A model generated the notes under the pieces. It saw only the letters and a list, made by a program, of their open reading frames with translations. It was not told the origin of the DNA and ran no database searches. 64,000 nucleotides of DNA from Bacteroidales bacterium (GTDB lineage Bacteria > Bacteroidota > Bacteroidia > Bacteroidales > UBA932). This document shows positions 16,918 to 27,554 of the stretch, piece after piece. A program made the position numbers and the translations under genes. The DNA is taken from positions 62,001 to 126,000 of the forward strand of contig JAFYEM010000030.1 of assembly GCA_017544265.1 (NCBI GenBank). Direction: 5' to 3'. Position 1 is the first letter of the stretch. The number at the start of each line of letters is the position of its first letter.

Positions 16918-17756
16918 TAGTCTAAAGATTGAGTTGTACGTGAAGAAATGTACAGCATGTCGGTGTACTGCTTTGGGGTGAGGGAAGCGAAGAAGTAGTG
17001 GACGGGGTTCTGGGGAACGCCGTCACGCAGCACTTCGAAATGCAGGTGTGCCGCCTGGATGGCACTGTAGATGCCCACGGTGCCGATTCTGCTGCCCCGG
17101 GAGACGGAAGAACCCTTGCGGACACTTATCTCGTCCAGTATGCAGTAGCGGGTGACATATCCGCCTTTGTGGGTAACTTCCACGATGTTTCCCAGTCCCT
17201 TGGTCCCATGGGTGATTTCGGTCACGGTTCCGTCCCCGGCAGCAAGCACGGGAGTACCCTGCGGCGCGACCATATCCAGTCCGCCGTGCTCCATCCTGAC
17301 TTTGAAGACAGGACTGAGTTTCATACCTGTGGACGCGCCAGTCTGAATAGGTGAAAAATCCTTGATGGGAATGGACAGGGGCGGGATTTCATCCTTGGCT
17401 GCAAGCGCATAGATTTCCTCGAAAAGCGCATCTATACGCTCAGGTGCATTTGCTCCGGCGGAGGAAGTTTCAGTCTTCCAGACAAGTTCCGGGGCGGTGG
17501 TTTCATATATCTTGAAATAAATGCTGTCGTCCCGCACCTGCAGCAGGCGCAGTTCTTCCTCCAGAAGATTCGCCTTCTGCTCGAGCGACGGAAGGAGTTT
17601 CTCCCACTGGCGGTTCTCCCTGGCGAGCCGCATTTCCTCCCTGGTTGAGACCAGCATGGCAAATACCAGATAGAAGGCCACCGAAAGCGACACGGCGGCA
17701 AGGGCGCTCCAGAAGAAACGCAGCAGAATTTTCACTATTCTGGGCCGCCTGCTCAT
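16917..17756 (-). CDS. M23/LytM-family peptidase-like envelope protein
   Basis: The 279-residue protein has an N-terminal membrane anchor (ILLRFFWSALAAVSLSVAFYLVF), a coiled coil (about 45-75), and a C-terminal LytM domain with the metal ligands HGGLD and HLHFEV. In the motif between them the usual Y-x-H-L reads YCILD, so a conserved active-site His is replaced and activity may be lost or altered. LytM factors act in the periplasm as peptidoglycan endopeptidases or as regulators of them. It is adjacent to, and partly paralogous with, the next M23 gene upstream (ATGA overlap). Confidence 0.88.
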   Translation of the reverse strand: MSRRPRIVKILLRFFWSALAAVSLSVAFYLVFAMLVSTREEMRLARENRQWEKLLPSLEQKANLLEEELRLLQVRDDSIYFKIYETTAPELVWKTETSSAGANAPERIDALFEEIYALAAKDEIPPLSIPIKDFSPIQTGASTGMKLSPVFKVRMEHGGLDMVAPQGTPVLAAGDGTVTEITHGTKGLGNIVEVTHKGGYVTRYCILDEISVRKGSSVSRGSRIGTVGIYSAIQAAHLHFEVLRDGVPQNPVHYFFASLTPKQYTDMLYISSRTTQSLD

Positions 17757-18697
17757 TTGTCGATATTAGTCAGCGCCGCATATTCCTCAGGCGACAGCGT
17801 GAGGTCCATGTATGCAGCCGGGTTCACGAAATCCTTGCGGAAAATAACCTCGTAATGAAGGTGCGGTCCGGTGGTCCTGCCGGAGTTGCCGGTGTAAGCG
17901 ATAATCTCCCCCCGGCGAACCTTCTGGCCTTCAACCGCCTCGATCCTGGAAAGGTGCGCGTAGCGCGTCTTGTAGCCGAATCCATGGTCTATGACCACGA
18001 TATTGCCATAACCGAAAAACTGGCTGCGGACGGCCTCGACCACGCCGTCGCCGGTAGCATGGACAGGATTTCCGGGAGGACAGGCGAAGTCCATGCCGGT
18101 ATGTCCCTTCAAAAAGCCGTAGATAGGGTCTGAACGATAGCCGAACGGGGATGAAAGCCGATAGGTCTTAGGATCTGTATTGAGCGGGGCCAGGGCGGGA
18201 ATGCAGGAGGCCATGTCTTCGATTCTCGCGGCCACCTTCTCCAGTTCGTCATAGGATTTGCTCTGGACATAGGCCTTGTTCAGCATGGCGTCCGCGCGCT
18301 CGGAAAGCAAACGGAGCGCATGCGGTTCTATGGCGTCATAGCGGTGCCTGCCGGCAAGGGAGCCGGTGCGGACAGAGGATGGGATTTCGTCCATACCGAA
18401 AATGGAACGGTAGATTTTGTCGTCCCTTCCCCGGAGGGCCTCAAGGGTCCTGTCGTATTCTCCAAGACGGGCGTTCAGAGCCCCTGCTGCAGCCAGCCAG
18501 TCTGCGTTCTGCTTGCGCAGGACGGCGGTTTTCGGCATCTCGCCCCCGAGGCGCCCGGCATAGATCCACAGGTACAGGATGAAAAGCACTACGGCACTCA
18601 CAACCACCGCTATTACGCGCAAATAGCCGTAGCTCCCCACCTCTATTTCCTCATAATTCAGGGTCCGGGGATTCAATCTGACTTTCTTTTCAGCCAT
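17753..18697 (-). CDS. M23/LytM-family metallopeptidase
   Basis: The ATG ending at 18697 (MAEKKVRLNPRTLNYEEIEV) is chosen. The open frame runs further, but the extension would cross the divergent alaS promoter region. The 314-residue protein has one transmembrane helix ('VIAVVVSAVVLFILYLWIYAG'), a coiled-coil/helical linker and a complete LytM domain: HTGMDFACP, TRYAHLS and HLHYEV contain the zinc ligands and active-site His. It probably cleaves peptidoglycan cross-links. It is the first gene of a long minus-strand run that continues through dnaB to the rnf genes. Confidence 0.92.
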   Translation of the reverse strand: MAEKKVRLNPRTLNYEEIEVGSYGYLRVIAVVVSAVVLFILYLWIYAGRLGGEMPKTAVLRKQNADWLAAAGALNARLGEYDRTLEALRGRDDKIYRSIFGMDEIPSSVRTGSLAGRHRYDAIEPHALRLLSERADAMLNKAYVQSKSYDELEKVAARIEDMASCIPALAPLNTDPKTYRLSSPFGYRSDPIYGFLKGHTGMDFACPPGNPVHATGDGVVEAVRSQFFGYGNIVVIDHGFGYKTRYAHLSRIEAVEGQKVRRGEIIAYTGNSGRTTGPHLHYEVIFRKDFVNPAAYMDLTLSPEEYAALTNIDK

Positions 18698-18724
18698 AAC
18701 CACGCAAAGATAGACTTTTTTTTG

Positions 18725-18732
18725 TAATTTTG
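18725..18732 (+). promoter_or_regulatory. -7 box for alaS in a divergent promoter region
   Basis: TAATTTTG followed by C matches TAnnTTTG and lies 26 bases before the alaS ATG. The 61-bp spacer also has to hold the promoter of the oppositely directed M23 gene. No good -33 TTTG is seen at 19 bases, so the assignment is moderate. Confidence 0.5.
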
Positions 18733-18758
18733 CAGACTGCAACAGACTTGAATATTGT

Positions 18759-21374
18759 ATGAACTCTAAAGAAATCAGACAGAAATACCTGGACTTTTTC
18801 GCATCGAAAGGACACACGGTAGTCCCTTCTGCGCCGATGGTAATCAAAAACGACCCTACGCTGATGTTCACCAACGCAGGCATGAACCAGTTCAAAGATA
18901 TCTTCCTCGGCAACACCGCCGCTCCCTATCCCCGTGCGACCGACTCGCAGAAGTGCCTCAGGGTGAGCGGAAAGCACAATGACCTGGAAGCCGTCGGACA
19001 CGACGGAAGACATCACACCATGTTCGAGATGCTCGGAAACTGGAGCTTCGGGGACTATTTCAAGAAAGAAGCCATCGACTGGGCTTGGGAACTCCTGACG
19101 GATGTCTATAAAATCGACCCCTCGATACTCTATGCGACCGTTTTCGAAGGCTGCCCAGAGGAAGGGACCAGCATGGACCAAGAGGCGCTCGAAGCCTGGA
19201 AACGCCATCTCCCGGAAGACCACATCCTGCTCGGCAACAAGCATGACAATTTCTGGGAAATGGGCGATACAGGCCCCTGCGGCCCGTCTTCCGAAATCCA
19301 TATAGACCTTCGCGACAAGGCCGACATCGCCCGACTGCCCGGCCGCGAACTCGTCAATACGGACAATGACGACGTGATTGAAATCTGGAACCTTGTGTTC
19401 ATGCAGTTCAACCGTAAGGCGGACGGCCATCTGGAGCCGCTTCCCGCAAAGAGCATAGACACGGGCATGGGCTTCGAACGACTCTGCATGATTCTCCAGG
19501 GAAAGCGCAGCAATTACGATTCCGATGTTTTCAGCGGGCTCATCCACGCTATCGAAGGACTGTCCGGCCATAAATATCACGAGAACGACAAGACGGACGT
19601 CGCGATGAGGGTTATCGCAGACCATGTGCGCGCAATCGCCTTCTCGATTGCCGACGGGCAGCTGCCTTCAAATGTCAAGGCGGGTTATGTAATCCGAAGG
19701 ATCCTGCGCCGTGCGGTACGCTACGGCTACACCTTCCTCGGCCTGAGCGAGCCCTTCCTCGTGAAACTCATCCCCCAGCTGGTAGCCGACATGGGCGAGG
19801 CCTATCCCGAACTCGCGGCGCAGCAGAAACTTATCGAGAGCGTCACCCGCGAGGAGGAAAACGCCTTCCTGCGCACTCTGGACAGGGGTATCAGGATGCT
19901 GGAGGACAATATGGCGAAGAACTCCGCCACCAAGGTCGTGTCCGGGGCCGAAGCCTTCGTGCTCTACGACACCTACGGCTTCCCGATAGACCTCACCGAA
20001 CTGATTGCCACCGAAAAGGGCTATACTGTGGACCTGGACGGCTTCAAGGCCGAGCTCCAGAAACAGAAGGAGCGCGCCAGGGCTGCGACTTCCAATGAAT
20101 TCGGGGACTGGATGGAATTCGTGTCCGGGGACGAGTCCCGCTTCGTGGGTTACGACACCCTCGAGGTCGAAGACGCCCGGCTGCTGAAGCAGAGGACCGT
20201 GAAGCAGAAGAACCGCGAACTCTTCCAGCTGGTTTTCGACCGCACTCCCTTCTATGCCGAAATGGGCGGGCAGGTCGGTGACACCGGCATTATCGAAAGC
20301 GAAGACGGAGAACAGATCAAGATACTCAACACTGTCAAGGAGAACAATCTCACCATACACCTTGCCGAAAGGCTGCCTTCGGACGGTTCGCTTGCTTTCA
20401 AATTGAAAGTTGACGGGGAGCGCCGCGCCAGAATCATGGCCAATCATACCGCAACCCACCTGCTGGACCAGGTGCTGAGGGATATCCTCGGCACCCATGT
20501 GGAACAGAAAGGTTCCTTCGTGGGTCCGGACTACTTCCGCTTCGACTTCTCTCACTTCTCGAAGGTGACTCCGGAAGAACTCGCAGAGGCGGAGCGCAGG
20601 GTCAACGCGCTGATTCGCGCGGACTATCCGCTTGAAGAAAAACGCGACGCCACCATGGAAGAGGCCAGGGCCATGGGCGCAATTGCCCTGTTCGGCGAAA
20701 AATACGGAGATGTGGTGCGGGTTGTGCGTTTCGGCCCTTCGACCGAACTTTGCGGCGGCACCCATGCCGCATCCACCGGACACATCGGTTTCTTCAAGAT
20801 TATATCCGAAGGTGCCATTGCCGCCGGCGTGAGGCGAATCGAGGCCCTGACCGGCGACGCAGCACTGCAGCATGTGCACGCGATGGAGGAGATGCTCGCT
20901 TCCGCGAGGAGTTTCTTCAACAATGTGCCTGACCTTGCCGGAGCAATCCGCAAACTGGTGGATGAGGATGCAGCCCTCCGCAAGAGGCTCGAGGACGCGG
21001 CTGCAGAAAAAGCGGCCGCACTTGCCCGCAGGATCGAGGAAAAGGCCGAGCAGACCGGCTCCGTGCGAATAGCCCGTTTCGACATTTCCGCAGATCCGGC
21101 AATCGTGCGCACCGCCGCCCTTCTGATTCAGAAGCAGGCTTCTAACCTGGTGATTGCCGGGGCCTTCGAGTTCGGCGGAAAGCCGAATCTGTTGCTTATG
21201 TACTCGAATGACCTTGTCGCCGCAGGCAAGAATGCGGGCAAGGACATTCGTGAGGCTGCGGCGCTTATACAGGGCGGCGGAGGCGGACAGCCCGGGCTCG
21301 CGACTGCCGGCGGACGCCTTGTGGACGGCCTTTCCGCCGCGCTCGACAAACTTGTTGAAATCGCTGCACGGTGA
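18759..21374 (+). CDS. alaS: Alanine--tRNA ligase
   Basis: The 871-residue protein is full length (E. coli AlaRS is 876). The catalytic domain starts [19 protein letters not shown], with '[15 protein letters not shown]' and '[20 protein letters not shown]'. The editing domain has the zinc ligands in '[17 protein letters not shown]' and '[17 protein letters not shown]'. The C-terminal domain holds the Gly-rich '[16 protein letters not shown]'. It charges tRNA-Ala and hydrolyses mis-charged Ser/Gly. The stop overlaps the GTG of the next gene as GTGA. Confidence 0.98.
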   Translation: MNSKEIRQKYLDFFASKGHTVVPSAPMVIKNDPTLMFTNAGMNQFKDIFLGNTAAPYPRATDSQKCLRVSGKHNDLEAVGHDGRHHTMFEMLGNWSFGDYFKKEAIDWAWELLTDVYKIDPSILYATVFEGCPEEGTSMDQEALEAWKRHLPEDHILLGNKHDNFWEMGDTGPCGPSSEIHIDLRDKADIARLPGRELVNTDNDDVIEIWNLVFMQFNRKADGHLEPLPAKSIDTGMGFERLCMILQGKRSNYDSDVFSGLIHAIEGLSGHKYHENDKTDVAMRVIADHVRAIAFSIADGQLPSNVKAGYVIRRILRRAVRYGYTFLGLSEPFLVKLIPQLVADMGEAYPELAAQQKLIESVTREEENAFLRTLDRGIRMLEDNMAKNSATKVVSGAEAFVLYDTYGFPIDLTELIATEKGYTVDLDGFKAELQKQKERARAATSNEFGDWMEFVSGDESRFVGYDTLEVEDARLLKQRTVKQKNRELFQLVFDRTPFYAEMGGQVGDTGIIESEDGEQIKILNTVKENNLTIHLAERLPSDGSLAFKLKVDGERRARIMANHTATHLLDQVLRDILGTHVEQKGSFVGPDYFRFDFSHFSKVTPEELAEAERRVNALIRADYPLEEKRDATMEEARAMGAIALFGEKYGDVVRVVRFGPSTELCGGTHAASTGHIGFFKIISEGAIAAGVRRIEALTGDAALQHVHAMEEMLASARSFFNNVPDLAGAIRKLVDEDAALRKRLEDAAAEKAAALARRIEEKAEQTGSVRIARFDISADPAIVRTAALLIQKQASNLVIAGAFEFGGKPNLLLMYSNDLVAAGKNAGKDIREAAALIQGGGGGQPGLATAGGRLVDGLSAALDKLVEIAAR

Positions 21375-23812
21375 AGAAACTGGACAGGTTCATATTGATG
21401 TCGTTCATAGGACCGTTTGTGGCGATCCTGGCGATAGTCATATTCGTACTTGTCCTTCAGTTTCTATGGCTCTATATCGATGAACTGGTAGGTAAGGGTC
21501 TGGAATTCAAGGTGGTGCTTGAGTTCCTGATGTGGGGAAGCTGCCAGGTGCTGCCGCTGGCCCTGCCGCTTGCGACGCTTCTGAGTTCGATGATGACCCT
21601 CGGCCAGATGGGCGAGAGTTACGAACTGATAGCGATGAAGGCTGCGGGCGTATCTCTTTCGAGGATATTGATGCCCCTGATTATCGCCAGCGGCGTAATC
21701 AGCGTGATTGCATTTTTTATAGGCGACCGGCTGGTCCCCTACTCCATCAACCAGATTTACACCATGCGCGACGACTTCGGGCGCACCAAATCCGAAATCA
21801 AAATCCCGGTGGGAACATTCTACGACGGAATCGAAGGCTATATTCTCCGCACGGACGACCGCGATGAAGAAAGCGGAATGATGCACGGAGTGATGGTCTA
21901 TGACCACTCGTCCTCAAAGGGCAACACCCGGCTCACGGTGGCTGACAGCGCGGTCATGAAGATGTCCAAGGACAAGGACTATCTGGTGTTCGAACTGTAC
22001 GACGGGGTGAACTACCAGGAGACCAACACGAAGAAGTACCGGGACACCACCCTCGCGCTTCAGAAGATTTCCTTCCATCGCCAGCGGATGATCATTCCGC
22101 TGGAGAATTACGCCTTCCACAAATCCGACTCTGCCCGTTACGGAGAACAGGTGCGTTCCATGAACCTCCACGACCTTCAGCACGGGCATGATTCCCTATC
22201 GGTACTGGCCGATGAAGCCCACCGGAAGCACGTGAAGGAATTTTCCAATGCCATACAGCTCAGTTACCGCAGCCAGCTGGACACAACTTGGAGAGACAAG
22301 GCTTCTTCACACTTTGTCTTCGACACGAAGAAAGGGTTCAAGGGCCTGAGGGAACGCAAAACGGCCATAGACGGAGCCGCCAACGCAGCCAGGCAGATAG
22401 AATCGTCCCTGCGCAATTATGACATAGACTCTTACGAGTACACGCGCACACTCAGGCGCACGGACGTGGAAATATGGAAAAAGTACGCCCAGGCGCTCGC
22501 CTGCTTCATTCTTTTCTTCATCGGGGCACCGCTCGGGGCGCTTATCCGCAAAGGCGGGCTCGGCACCCCGGCAATTATTTCGGTACTGTTTTTCGTGCTC
22601 TACTGGGTGGTGGACATTTCCGGCACCAAACTTGCCCGCGACGGTGACGCAACTGCTTTCGTGGGAACCTTCATATCGGCCTTCGTGCTGGCTCCGATAG
22701 GGGGTCTGCTCACCTGGCAGGCCATACACGATTCATCGATGTTCAACCTCGACGGCTTCAGAGCCGGATTCAGAAAAATATTCAGCAAGGTGTTGTCCTT
22801 CTTCAGAAAAACCCGGATTGTCTATATGGGCACGCCGGAATTCGCAGTCGCCCCTCTGGATGCCCTCATCAAGGCCGGGCACAAGGTCGTGGGCGTGGTA
22901 ACGGTGCCGGACAAGCCCTCCGGCAGGGGCCTCAAGATGAACGAGAGCGCGGTCAAGCAGTATGCTGCGAATGCCGGTCTGACGGTGCTGCAGCCCGAAA
23001 AACTGAAAGATCCGGAGTTCCTTGAAAAGCTCGCCGCACTCAAGGCGGACATGTTCGTGGTGGTGGGCTTCAGGATGCTTCCGGAAGTGGTCTGGACCAT
23101 GCCGAAACTTGGGACATTCAACCTCCATGCCGCACTTCTGCCGCAGTACCGCGGAGCCGCCCCAATCAACTGGGCGGTGATCAACGGGGAAAGCCTTTCC
23201 GGCGTCACTACCTTCATGATAGACAAGACTATAGACACCGGCGGCATCATACTCCGCCAGGAGGTCCGCATCGGCGAAAAAGACACTGCCGGCGACCTGC
23301 ACGACAAGCTGATGGAGGTCGGTTCGCAGCTGGTACTGGAGACGGTGGAAGGCCTTATCGAGCGCAATGTGGAAACCCGCGTCCAGCGCAGTTTCATCCA
23401 GGGTTCCGAAAGGCTCAAACCCGCCCCGAAACTCAGCCGCGAGCTCTGCCACATAGACTGGCGCGACACCACGGCTTCCGTCTATAATCTCGTCCGCGGC
23501 CTCTCGCCCTATCCCACGGCATTCACCAACCTGGTCCGCGGCGACGAAAGCATAGGCCTGAAGATCTATTTCGGCGAAAAGCGCAGCGACCTGCACGGAG
23601 CGCCCGGAGAGATTCTCACCGACGGAAAGACCTTCTTTGCCGTGGCTACTGCCGACGGCGCCCTCGCGCTCACGGATGTACAGCTTTCAGGAAAGAAGCG
23701 CATGGACATACGCGCATTCCTCGCCGGATTCCGCGACGCAGACAGCTGGAAGGCCGATGAAGGCACGTCTGTGGCCGAGATTCTGAAGGCCCGTCCCGCG
23801 GAGGAAGAATGA
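21371..23812 (+). CDS. Fusion of LptF/LptG-type permease and methionyl-tRNA formyltransferase
   Basis: One uninterrupted 813-codon frame encodes two normally separate proteins. Residues 1 to about 480 are an LptF/LptG permease: N-terminal helices ([20 protein letters not shown]), a periplasmic jellyroll and C-terminal helices ([20 protein letters not shown]). In this family the partners LptF/G and LptB extract lipopolysaccharide from the inner membrane. Residues about 482-813 are a complete Fmt: [12 protein letters not shown], '[20 protein letters not shown]' with catalytic Asn584 and His586, and Asp622 in IDTGGI, the same spacing as E. coli N108/H110/D146. Fmt formylates Met-tRNA(fMet). In-frame GTG/TTG codons just before residue 482 could allow internal initiation, but no stop separates the halves. 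GTG start; both ends overlap neighbours by four bases. Confidence 0.88.
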   Translation: MKKLDRFILMSFIGPFVAILAIVIFVLVLQFLWLYIDELVGKGLEFKVVLEFLMWGSCQVLPLALPLATLLSSMMTLGQMGESYELIAMKAAGVSLSRILMPLIIASGVISVIAFFIGDRLVPYSINQIYTMRDDFGRTKSEIKIPVGTFYDGIEGYILRTDDRDEESGMMHGVMVYDHSSSKGNTRLTVADSAVMKMSKDKDYLVFELYDGVNYQETNTKKYRDTTLALQKISFHRQRMIIPLENYAFHKSDSARYGEQVRSMNLHDLQHGHDSLSVLADEAHRKHVKEFSNAIQLSYRSQLDTTWRDKASSHFVFDTKKGFKGLRERKTAIDGAANAARQIESSLRNYDIDSYEYTRTLRRTDVEIWKKYAQALACFILFFIGAPLGALIRKGGLGTPAIISVLFFVLYWVVDISGTKLARDGDATAFVGTFISAFVLAPIGGLLTWQAIHDSSMFNLDGFRAGFRKIFSKVLSFFRKTRIVYMGTPEFAVAPLDALIKAGHKVVGVVTVPDKPSGRGLKMNESAVKQYAANAGLTVLQPEKLKDPEFLEKLAALKADMFVVVGFRMLPEVVWTMPKLGTFNLHAALLPQYRGAAPINWAVINGESLSGVTTFMIDKTIDTGGIILRQEVRIGEKDTAGDLHDKLMEVGSQLVLETVEGLIERNVETRVQRSFIQGSERLKPAPKLSRELCHIDWRDTTASVYNLVRGLSPYPTAFTNLVRGDESIGLKIYFGEKRSDLHGAPGEILTDGKTFFAVATADGALALTDVQLSGKKRMDIRAFLAGFRDADSWKADEGTSVAEILKARPAEEE

Positions 23813-24447
23813 GCACCGCAGCCGTAATATGCAACGGGGAATTCCCCCGCAAAGAGTATCCCCGATACCTGATTTCCACGGCGGACTACATAGTCTGCTG
23901 CGACGGCGCCCTGGAAAAGTACCTGCGTCATTTTTCAAGGACTCCGGACCTTGTAATCGGGGACATGGATTCCCTGCCGCGGCAGCTCCGGAGAAAGTAT
24001 TCCTCCCTTATACTGCACGTCGGAGAGCAGGAGCACAACGACCAGACCAAAGCCGTAAGGCACATCCTTTCAGCGCGTCCCGACGTGGACACAATCCACA
24101 TCTTCGGCGCGACCGGGCTTCGCGAAGACCATACCGTCGGCAATCTTTCGCTGCTCATGGAGTACCGCAGGATGTTTCCCGGCACTGAGGTTTCCATAGA
24201 CATAATCAGCGACCGCAGCACAGCCTTCGCGATTACAGACAGCATCGACCTGCACGTCGGAGAAGGTCGCCGCTTTTCCATTTTCAGCCCTGACAACTCG
24301 CTGACTATCAAGTCCTCCGGGCTTCAGTGGCCAACGGACGAGGTCATCTGGGACAACTGGTGGAAGGGAACTCTCAACCGCGCCACCGCCGACGTCGTTT
24401 CCCTCGTTTTTTCGCATCCGTCCATCGCCCTGGTAATCCTTGACTGA
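23809..24447 (+). CDS. Thiamine pyrophosphokinase
   Basis: The 212-residue protein has the family motifs 'YIVCCDGALEKYL', 'PDLVIGDMDSL' (metal-binding Asp residues), 'QEHNDQTKAVRH' and 'IFGATGLREDHTVGNLSLL', and a C-terminal beta domain with 'SLTIKSSGLQWPT'. It converts thiamine and ATP to thiamine diphosphate and AMP. The ATG overlaps the Fmt stop by four bases, so alaS, the LptF/G-Fmt fusion and this gene form one unit. No clear terminator hairpin follows. Confidence 0.93.
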   Translation: MSTAAVICNGEFPRKEYPRYLISTADYIVCCDGALEKYLRHFSRTPDLVIGDMDSLPRQLRRKYSSLILHVGEQEHNDQTKAVRHILSARPDVDTIHIFGATGLREDHTVGNLSLLMEYRRMFPGTEVSIDIISDRSTAFAITDSIDLHVGEGRRFSIFSPDNSLTIKSSGLQWPTDEVIWDNWWKGTLNRATADVVSLVFSHPSIALVILD

Positions 24448-24466
24448 CCTCGGGAAGGAAGACATT

Positions 24467-24496
24467 CTTGTTTTTAAATTTTTTTTATTACCTTTG
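24467..24496 (+). promoter_or_regulatory. Promoter of the SusC/SusD/subtilisin operon
   Basis: A cTTG at 24467-24470 and TACCTTTG at 24489-24496 fit the Bacteroidales TTTG / TAnnTTTG pair with an 18-base spacer. The -7 box lies 65 bases before the SusC ATG, leaving a leader of roughly 55-60 nt. Confidence 0.65.
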
Positions 24497-24561
24497 CGTC
24501 CCTTGCGCGTACACGTGCGGGGAACTTTTTTGGAAGTAATTGTAAAATATAGAACGAGCTT

Positions 24562-27543
24562 ATGAAACTCATCAAGTCAACACTCGTGACATTGCTGCTC
24601 CTTCTATGGACCCTGAGCGCATACGCCCAGCAGACCATTACCGGCCGCGTCGTGGATGAAGCCGGAGAACCTCTGCCAGGCGTGTCGGTGCTCATCACGG
24701 GTACCACAAGGGGCACGATGACCGACGCGGACGGCTACTTCTCCTTCAAGGCTGGAGCCGCCGCAAAGACTGTGAAATTCATCTTCTACGGAATGGAAGA
24801 TGCCGAAGCCGAAATCACCGGACAGCCGCTTCACATCGTGATGAAAGTGGCCGCCACCGAACTCGAGGAACTCGTGTTCACCGGCTACGGCTCAGCCAAG
24901 AAGGTCAATTCACTCGTCGGTTCAGTCACAACCGTAAAATCGGAATCAATCAAGAACGCGCCGTCATCATCGGCCCTGGACATGCTCCAAGGGCAGGTTG
25001 CCGGTCTTGCAGTTCTCACTTCCGGCGGTGTCGCCGGTGACAACTCCGTGTCCATGAAACTGCACGGCGTGGGCTCCCTCTCTTCGGATTCCACTCCTCT
25101 GTACATGATAGACGGCGTTCCTGCAACGGCCCGAAGCATCATGGCCCTGAACCCCAACGACATCGAGTCCATCTCGATTCTGAAGGACGCCTCCGCGACC
25201 TCAATCTACGGTTCCCGTGCCGCCAACGGCGTGGTCTATGTAATCACCAAGTCGGGTTCCTACAACAACGACGCAAAGGTTACGGTGCGCAGCCAGTGGG
25301 GTATATCGACCACCTCTTCGAAGGCTCTCTACGAAGGCATGATGTCATCCTCCGAACTGGCCTCCTTCTGGAACGTCGCAGGCATACACTCCGCGCAGTA
25401 TGTGCAGGAGACCTATTACGACAAGGGTTTCGACGCGGACACCAAGTGGTACAACTACCTCCAGCAGTTCAACAACCCGCAGTTCCAGAACGATATATCC
25501 ATCGAGGGAGGAGGCGCCCGCGTGTCCTACATGATAGGCGCGGGACAGTTCCACCAGAGAGGCGCCGCGATCGGCAATGTCTATGACCGCTACACCGTGC
25601 GTTCCAACCTCAACGCCCGTCCGAAAGACTGGCTAAAGGTGGGTATCAACCTGAACTTCACCTACGACCGCACCGTGAAGAACCCCAACTGGTCCGACGC
25701 ATCGACCCACGCAAACTACACTTCCGGAGGTCTTTCCTATCTCACCCTCCCCTTCTACCACGCCATCAATCCCGAGACCGGCAAAGAGTACGAGGATGAG
25801 TACGAAGGCGGCGGAATCAACCACCACACTTACATGAAGAACCGCATCACCGCCACCGACCGCTACGGCCTGGTCGGTAACGCGAGCGTGCAGGTGGACC
25901 CCATCCGCAACCTCACCTTCCGCTCAGTGGCCGGTCTGGACGGTTACCTGAGCATGTACAAGGGCCTCATGAAGCCGGACTACTTCATTATGAACGGAGT
26001 GGGCTGGCGCTCCCGCAGTGCTACGCTCAGCTACACCGCAACCATCACCAACACCGCCGAATATTCCTTCGAAATCGGTTCCGACCACGAACTTTCCTTC
26101 CTGCTCGGACACGAAGGCATAATCAATGACGGCGACGCCTTCAGCGCCTCCGCCGACGGCATCACCGACCCGAGGATCATACTGCTGGACAGCGCCTCGG
26201 ACGAGAACACTTCAGTGAGTGAAAGCCAGAGCCAGAGCAAGTTCCTTTCGTTCTTCGGCCATGCGGACTACACCCTCATGGGACGCTACATTTTCGACGC
26301 CTCGCTGCGTTTCGACGAATCTTCCCGCTTCGGCGCCAACTTCCGCTGGGCCCCGTTCTGGGCAGTCGGCGCACTCTGGAAAGCAAAGAAGGAAAGTTTC
26401 CTGAAGAATGTCGTGTGGCTCAACGACCTGAGCCTCAAAGTAAGCTACGGTACCCAGGGTAACGCCGCCATCGGCAACTACGCCGCACTCGGAACCCTCG
26501 GAATCGGCGGGAACTATGCCGGCAACTCCTCCCTGTACTTCTCCCATCCCGAGAATCCCAACCTCACCTGGGAGCGCCAGGGGCTGCTGACCGTGAACCT
26601 GACCACCCGCCTGCTGGACATGTTCGACGTGGAGGTCGAGTTCTACAACCGCCAGACCACGAGCATGCTCATGAGCGTGCCCAACCCCTCGACTACCGGT
26701 TTCTCCTCCACCACCCAGAACGTGGGCGGGCTGCTGAACAGGGGTATAGACCTGACGCTCGGCATAGACATACTTCGCGGACGCGACTATTTCCTCCGCT
26801 TCAACACCACCTTCAACTACAACCATGAGGAGGTCACCGAACTCTTCGGCGGATTGAAGCGCTGGGAAATCGAAGGCACCGGTATCGCCTACGTCGTGGG
26901 CAAGCCGGTCCTCTACTACGACCCCATCTACGCCGGAGTCAACCGCGACAACGGTAAACCGATGTGGTACGTGCCGGGCGAGGACATAGACGTCACCACC
27001 AAGAAAGAAACGACCGAGGTCTTCGACGAGGTCGGCCTCCGCCAGAATACCGGCATCCGCCTCAACGCACCTGTCTATGGCGGTTTCGGCTTCTCCGGAA
27101 GCTGGAGAAACATCTCCTTCATCATGGACTTCGCGTATGTTCTCGGCAAATACATGATCAACAACGACGGCTACTTCTACGCCAACCCGAACCGCTTCAC
27201 GGACCAGAACCAGATAAAGAGCATTTCCGACTTCTGGACCGAGTCCAACCGCGATGCCAAGTGGCCGGACTGGAGGCAGGGCGCACAGATGGAATTCGAT
27301 ACGCACCTTATCGAGGACGCATCATTCCTCCGCCTGAAGAATCTCCAGATTGCCTATGCGCTTCCTCAAAGATGGATGGAAAAACAGAAGGTGCTGAGCG
27401 ATCTGAAAGTCACTTTCACCGGACGTAACATCCTGACTCTCACCAAATATTCCGGTATAGACCCGGAGGATGACACCAACGTGTCCCTCGGTCTTCCCGC
27501 GAACTCCATGCAGTTCCTCTTCGGACTTGAATTCACTTTCTAA
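24562..27543 (+). CDS. SusC/RagA-family TonB-linked outer-membrane protein
   Basis: The 993-residue protein has a signal peptide (KLIKSTLVTLLLLLWTLSAYAQ) and a carboxypeptidase-regulatory-like domain (about 24-100, 'ITGRVVDEAGEPLPGVSVLI'). The plug domain has 'YMIDGVPATARSIMALNPND' and 'SISILKDASATSIYGSRAAN', typical of SusC. A large beta-barrel follows and ends in 'MQFLFGLEFTF' with terminal Phe. SusC proteins import oligosaccharides or peptides with their SusD lid, powered by TonB. It heads a six-gene operon with a protease, so a peptide substrate (RagA-like) is more likely than a glycan; this is inference. Confidence 0.95.
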   Translation: MKLIKSTLVTLLLLLWTLSAYAQQTITGRVVDEAGEPLPGVSVLITGTTRGTMTDADGYFSFKAGAAAKTVKFIFYGMEDAEAEITGQPLHIVMKVAATELEELVFTGYGSAKKVNSLVGSVTTVKSESIKNAPSSSALDMLQGQVAGLAVLTSGGVAGDNSVSMKLHGVGSLSSDSTPLYMIDGVPATARSIMALNPNDIESISILKDASATSIYGSRAANGVVYVITKSGSYNNDAKVTVRSQWGISTTSSKALYEGMMSSSELASFWNVAGIHSAQYVQETYYDKGFDADTKWYNYLQQFNNPQFQNDISIEGGGARVSYMIGAGQFHQRGAAIGNVYDRYTVRSNLNARPKDWLKVGINLNFTYDRTVKNPNWSDASTHANYTSGGLSYLTLPFYHAINPETGKEYEDEYEGGGINHHTYMKNRITATDRYGLVGNASVQVDPIRNLTFRSVAGLDGYLSMYKGLMKPDYFIMNGVGWRSRSATLSYTATITNTAEYSFEIGSDHELSFLLGHEGIINDGDAFSASADGITDPRIILLDSASDENTSVSESQSQSKFLSFFGHADYTLMGRYIFDASLRFDESSRFGANFRWAPFWAVGALWKAKKESFLKNVVWLNDLSLKVSYGTQGNAAIGNYAALGTLGIGGNYAGNSSLYFSHPENPNLTWERQGLLTVNLTTRLLDMFDVEVEFYNRQTTSMLMSVPNPSTTGFSSTTQNVGGLLNRGIDLTLGIDILRGRDYFLRFNTTFNYNHEEVTELFGGLKRWEIEGTGIAYVVGKPVLYYDPIYAGVNRDNGKPMWYVPGEDIDVTTKKETTEVFDEVGLRQNTGIRLNAPVYGGFGFSGSWRNISFIMDFAYVLGKYMINNDGYFYANPNRFTDQNQIKSISDFWTESNRDAKWPDWRQGAQMEFDTHLIEDASFLRLKNLQIAYALPQRWMEKQKVLSDLKVTFTGRNILTLTKYSGIDPEDDTNVSLGLPANSMQFLFGLEFTF

Positions 27544-27554
27544 GACACGCTGCC

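Noticed and set aside
19668..20879. 403-codon minus-strand frame opposite alaS
   Set aside because: Antisense shadow of alanyl-tRNA synthetase; the translation shows no domain.
24448..24561. Riboswitch in the leader before the SusC gene
   Set aside because: The region after thiamine pyrophosphokinase is A/T-rich with a plain promoter; no TPP or other aptamer core is visible.
26212..27306. 364-codon minus-strand frame opposite susC
   Set aside because: Antisense to the barrel of a clear SusC protein; composition is typical of a reverse-frame artefact.
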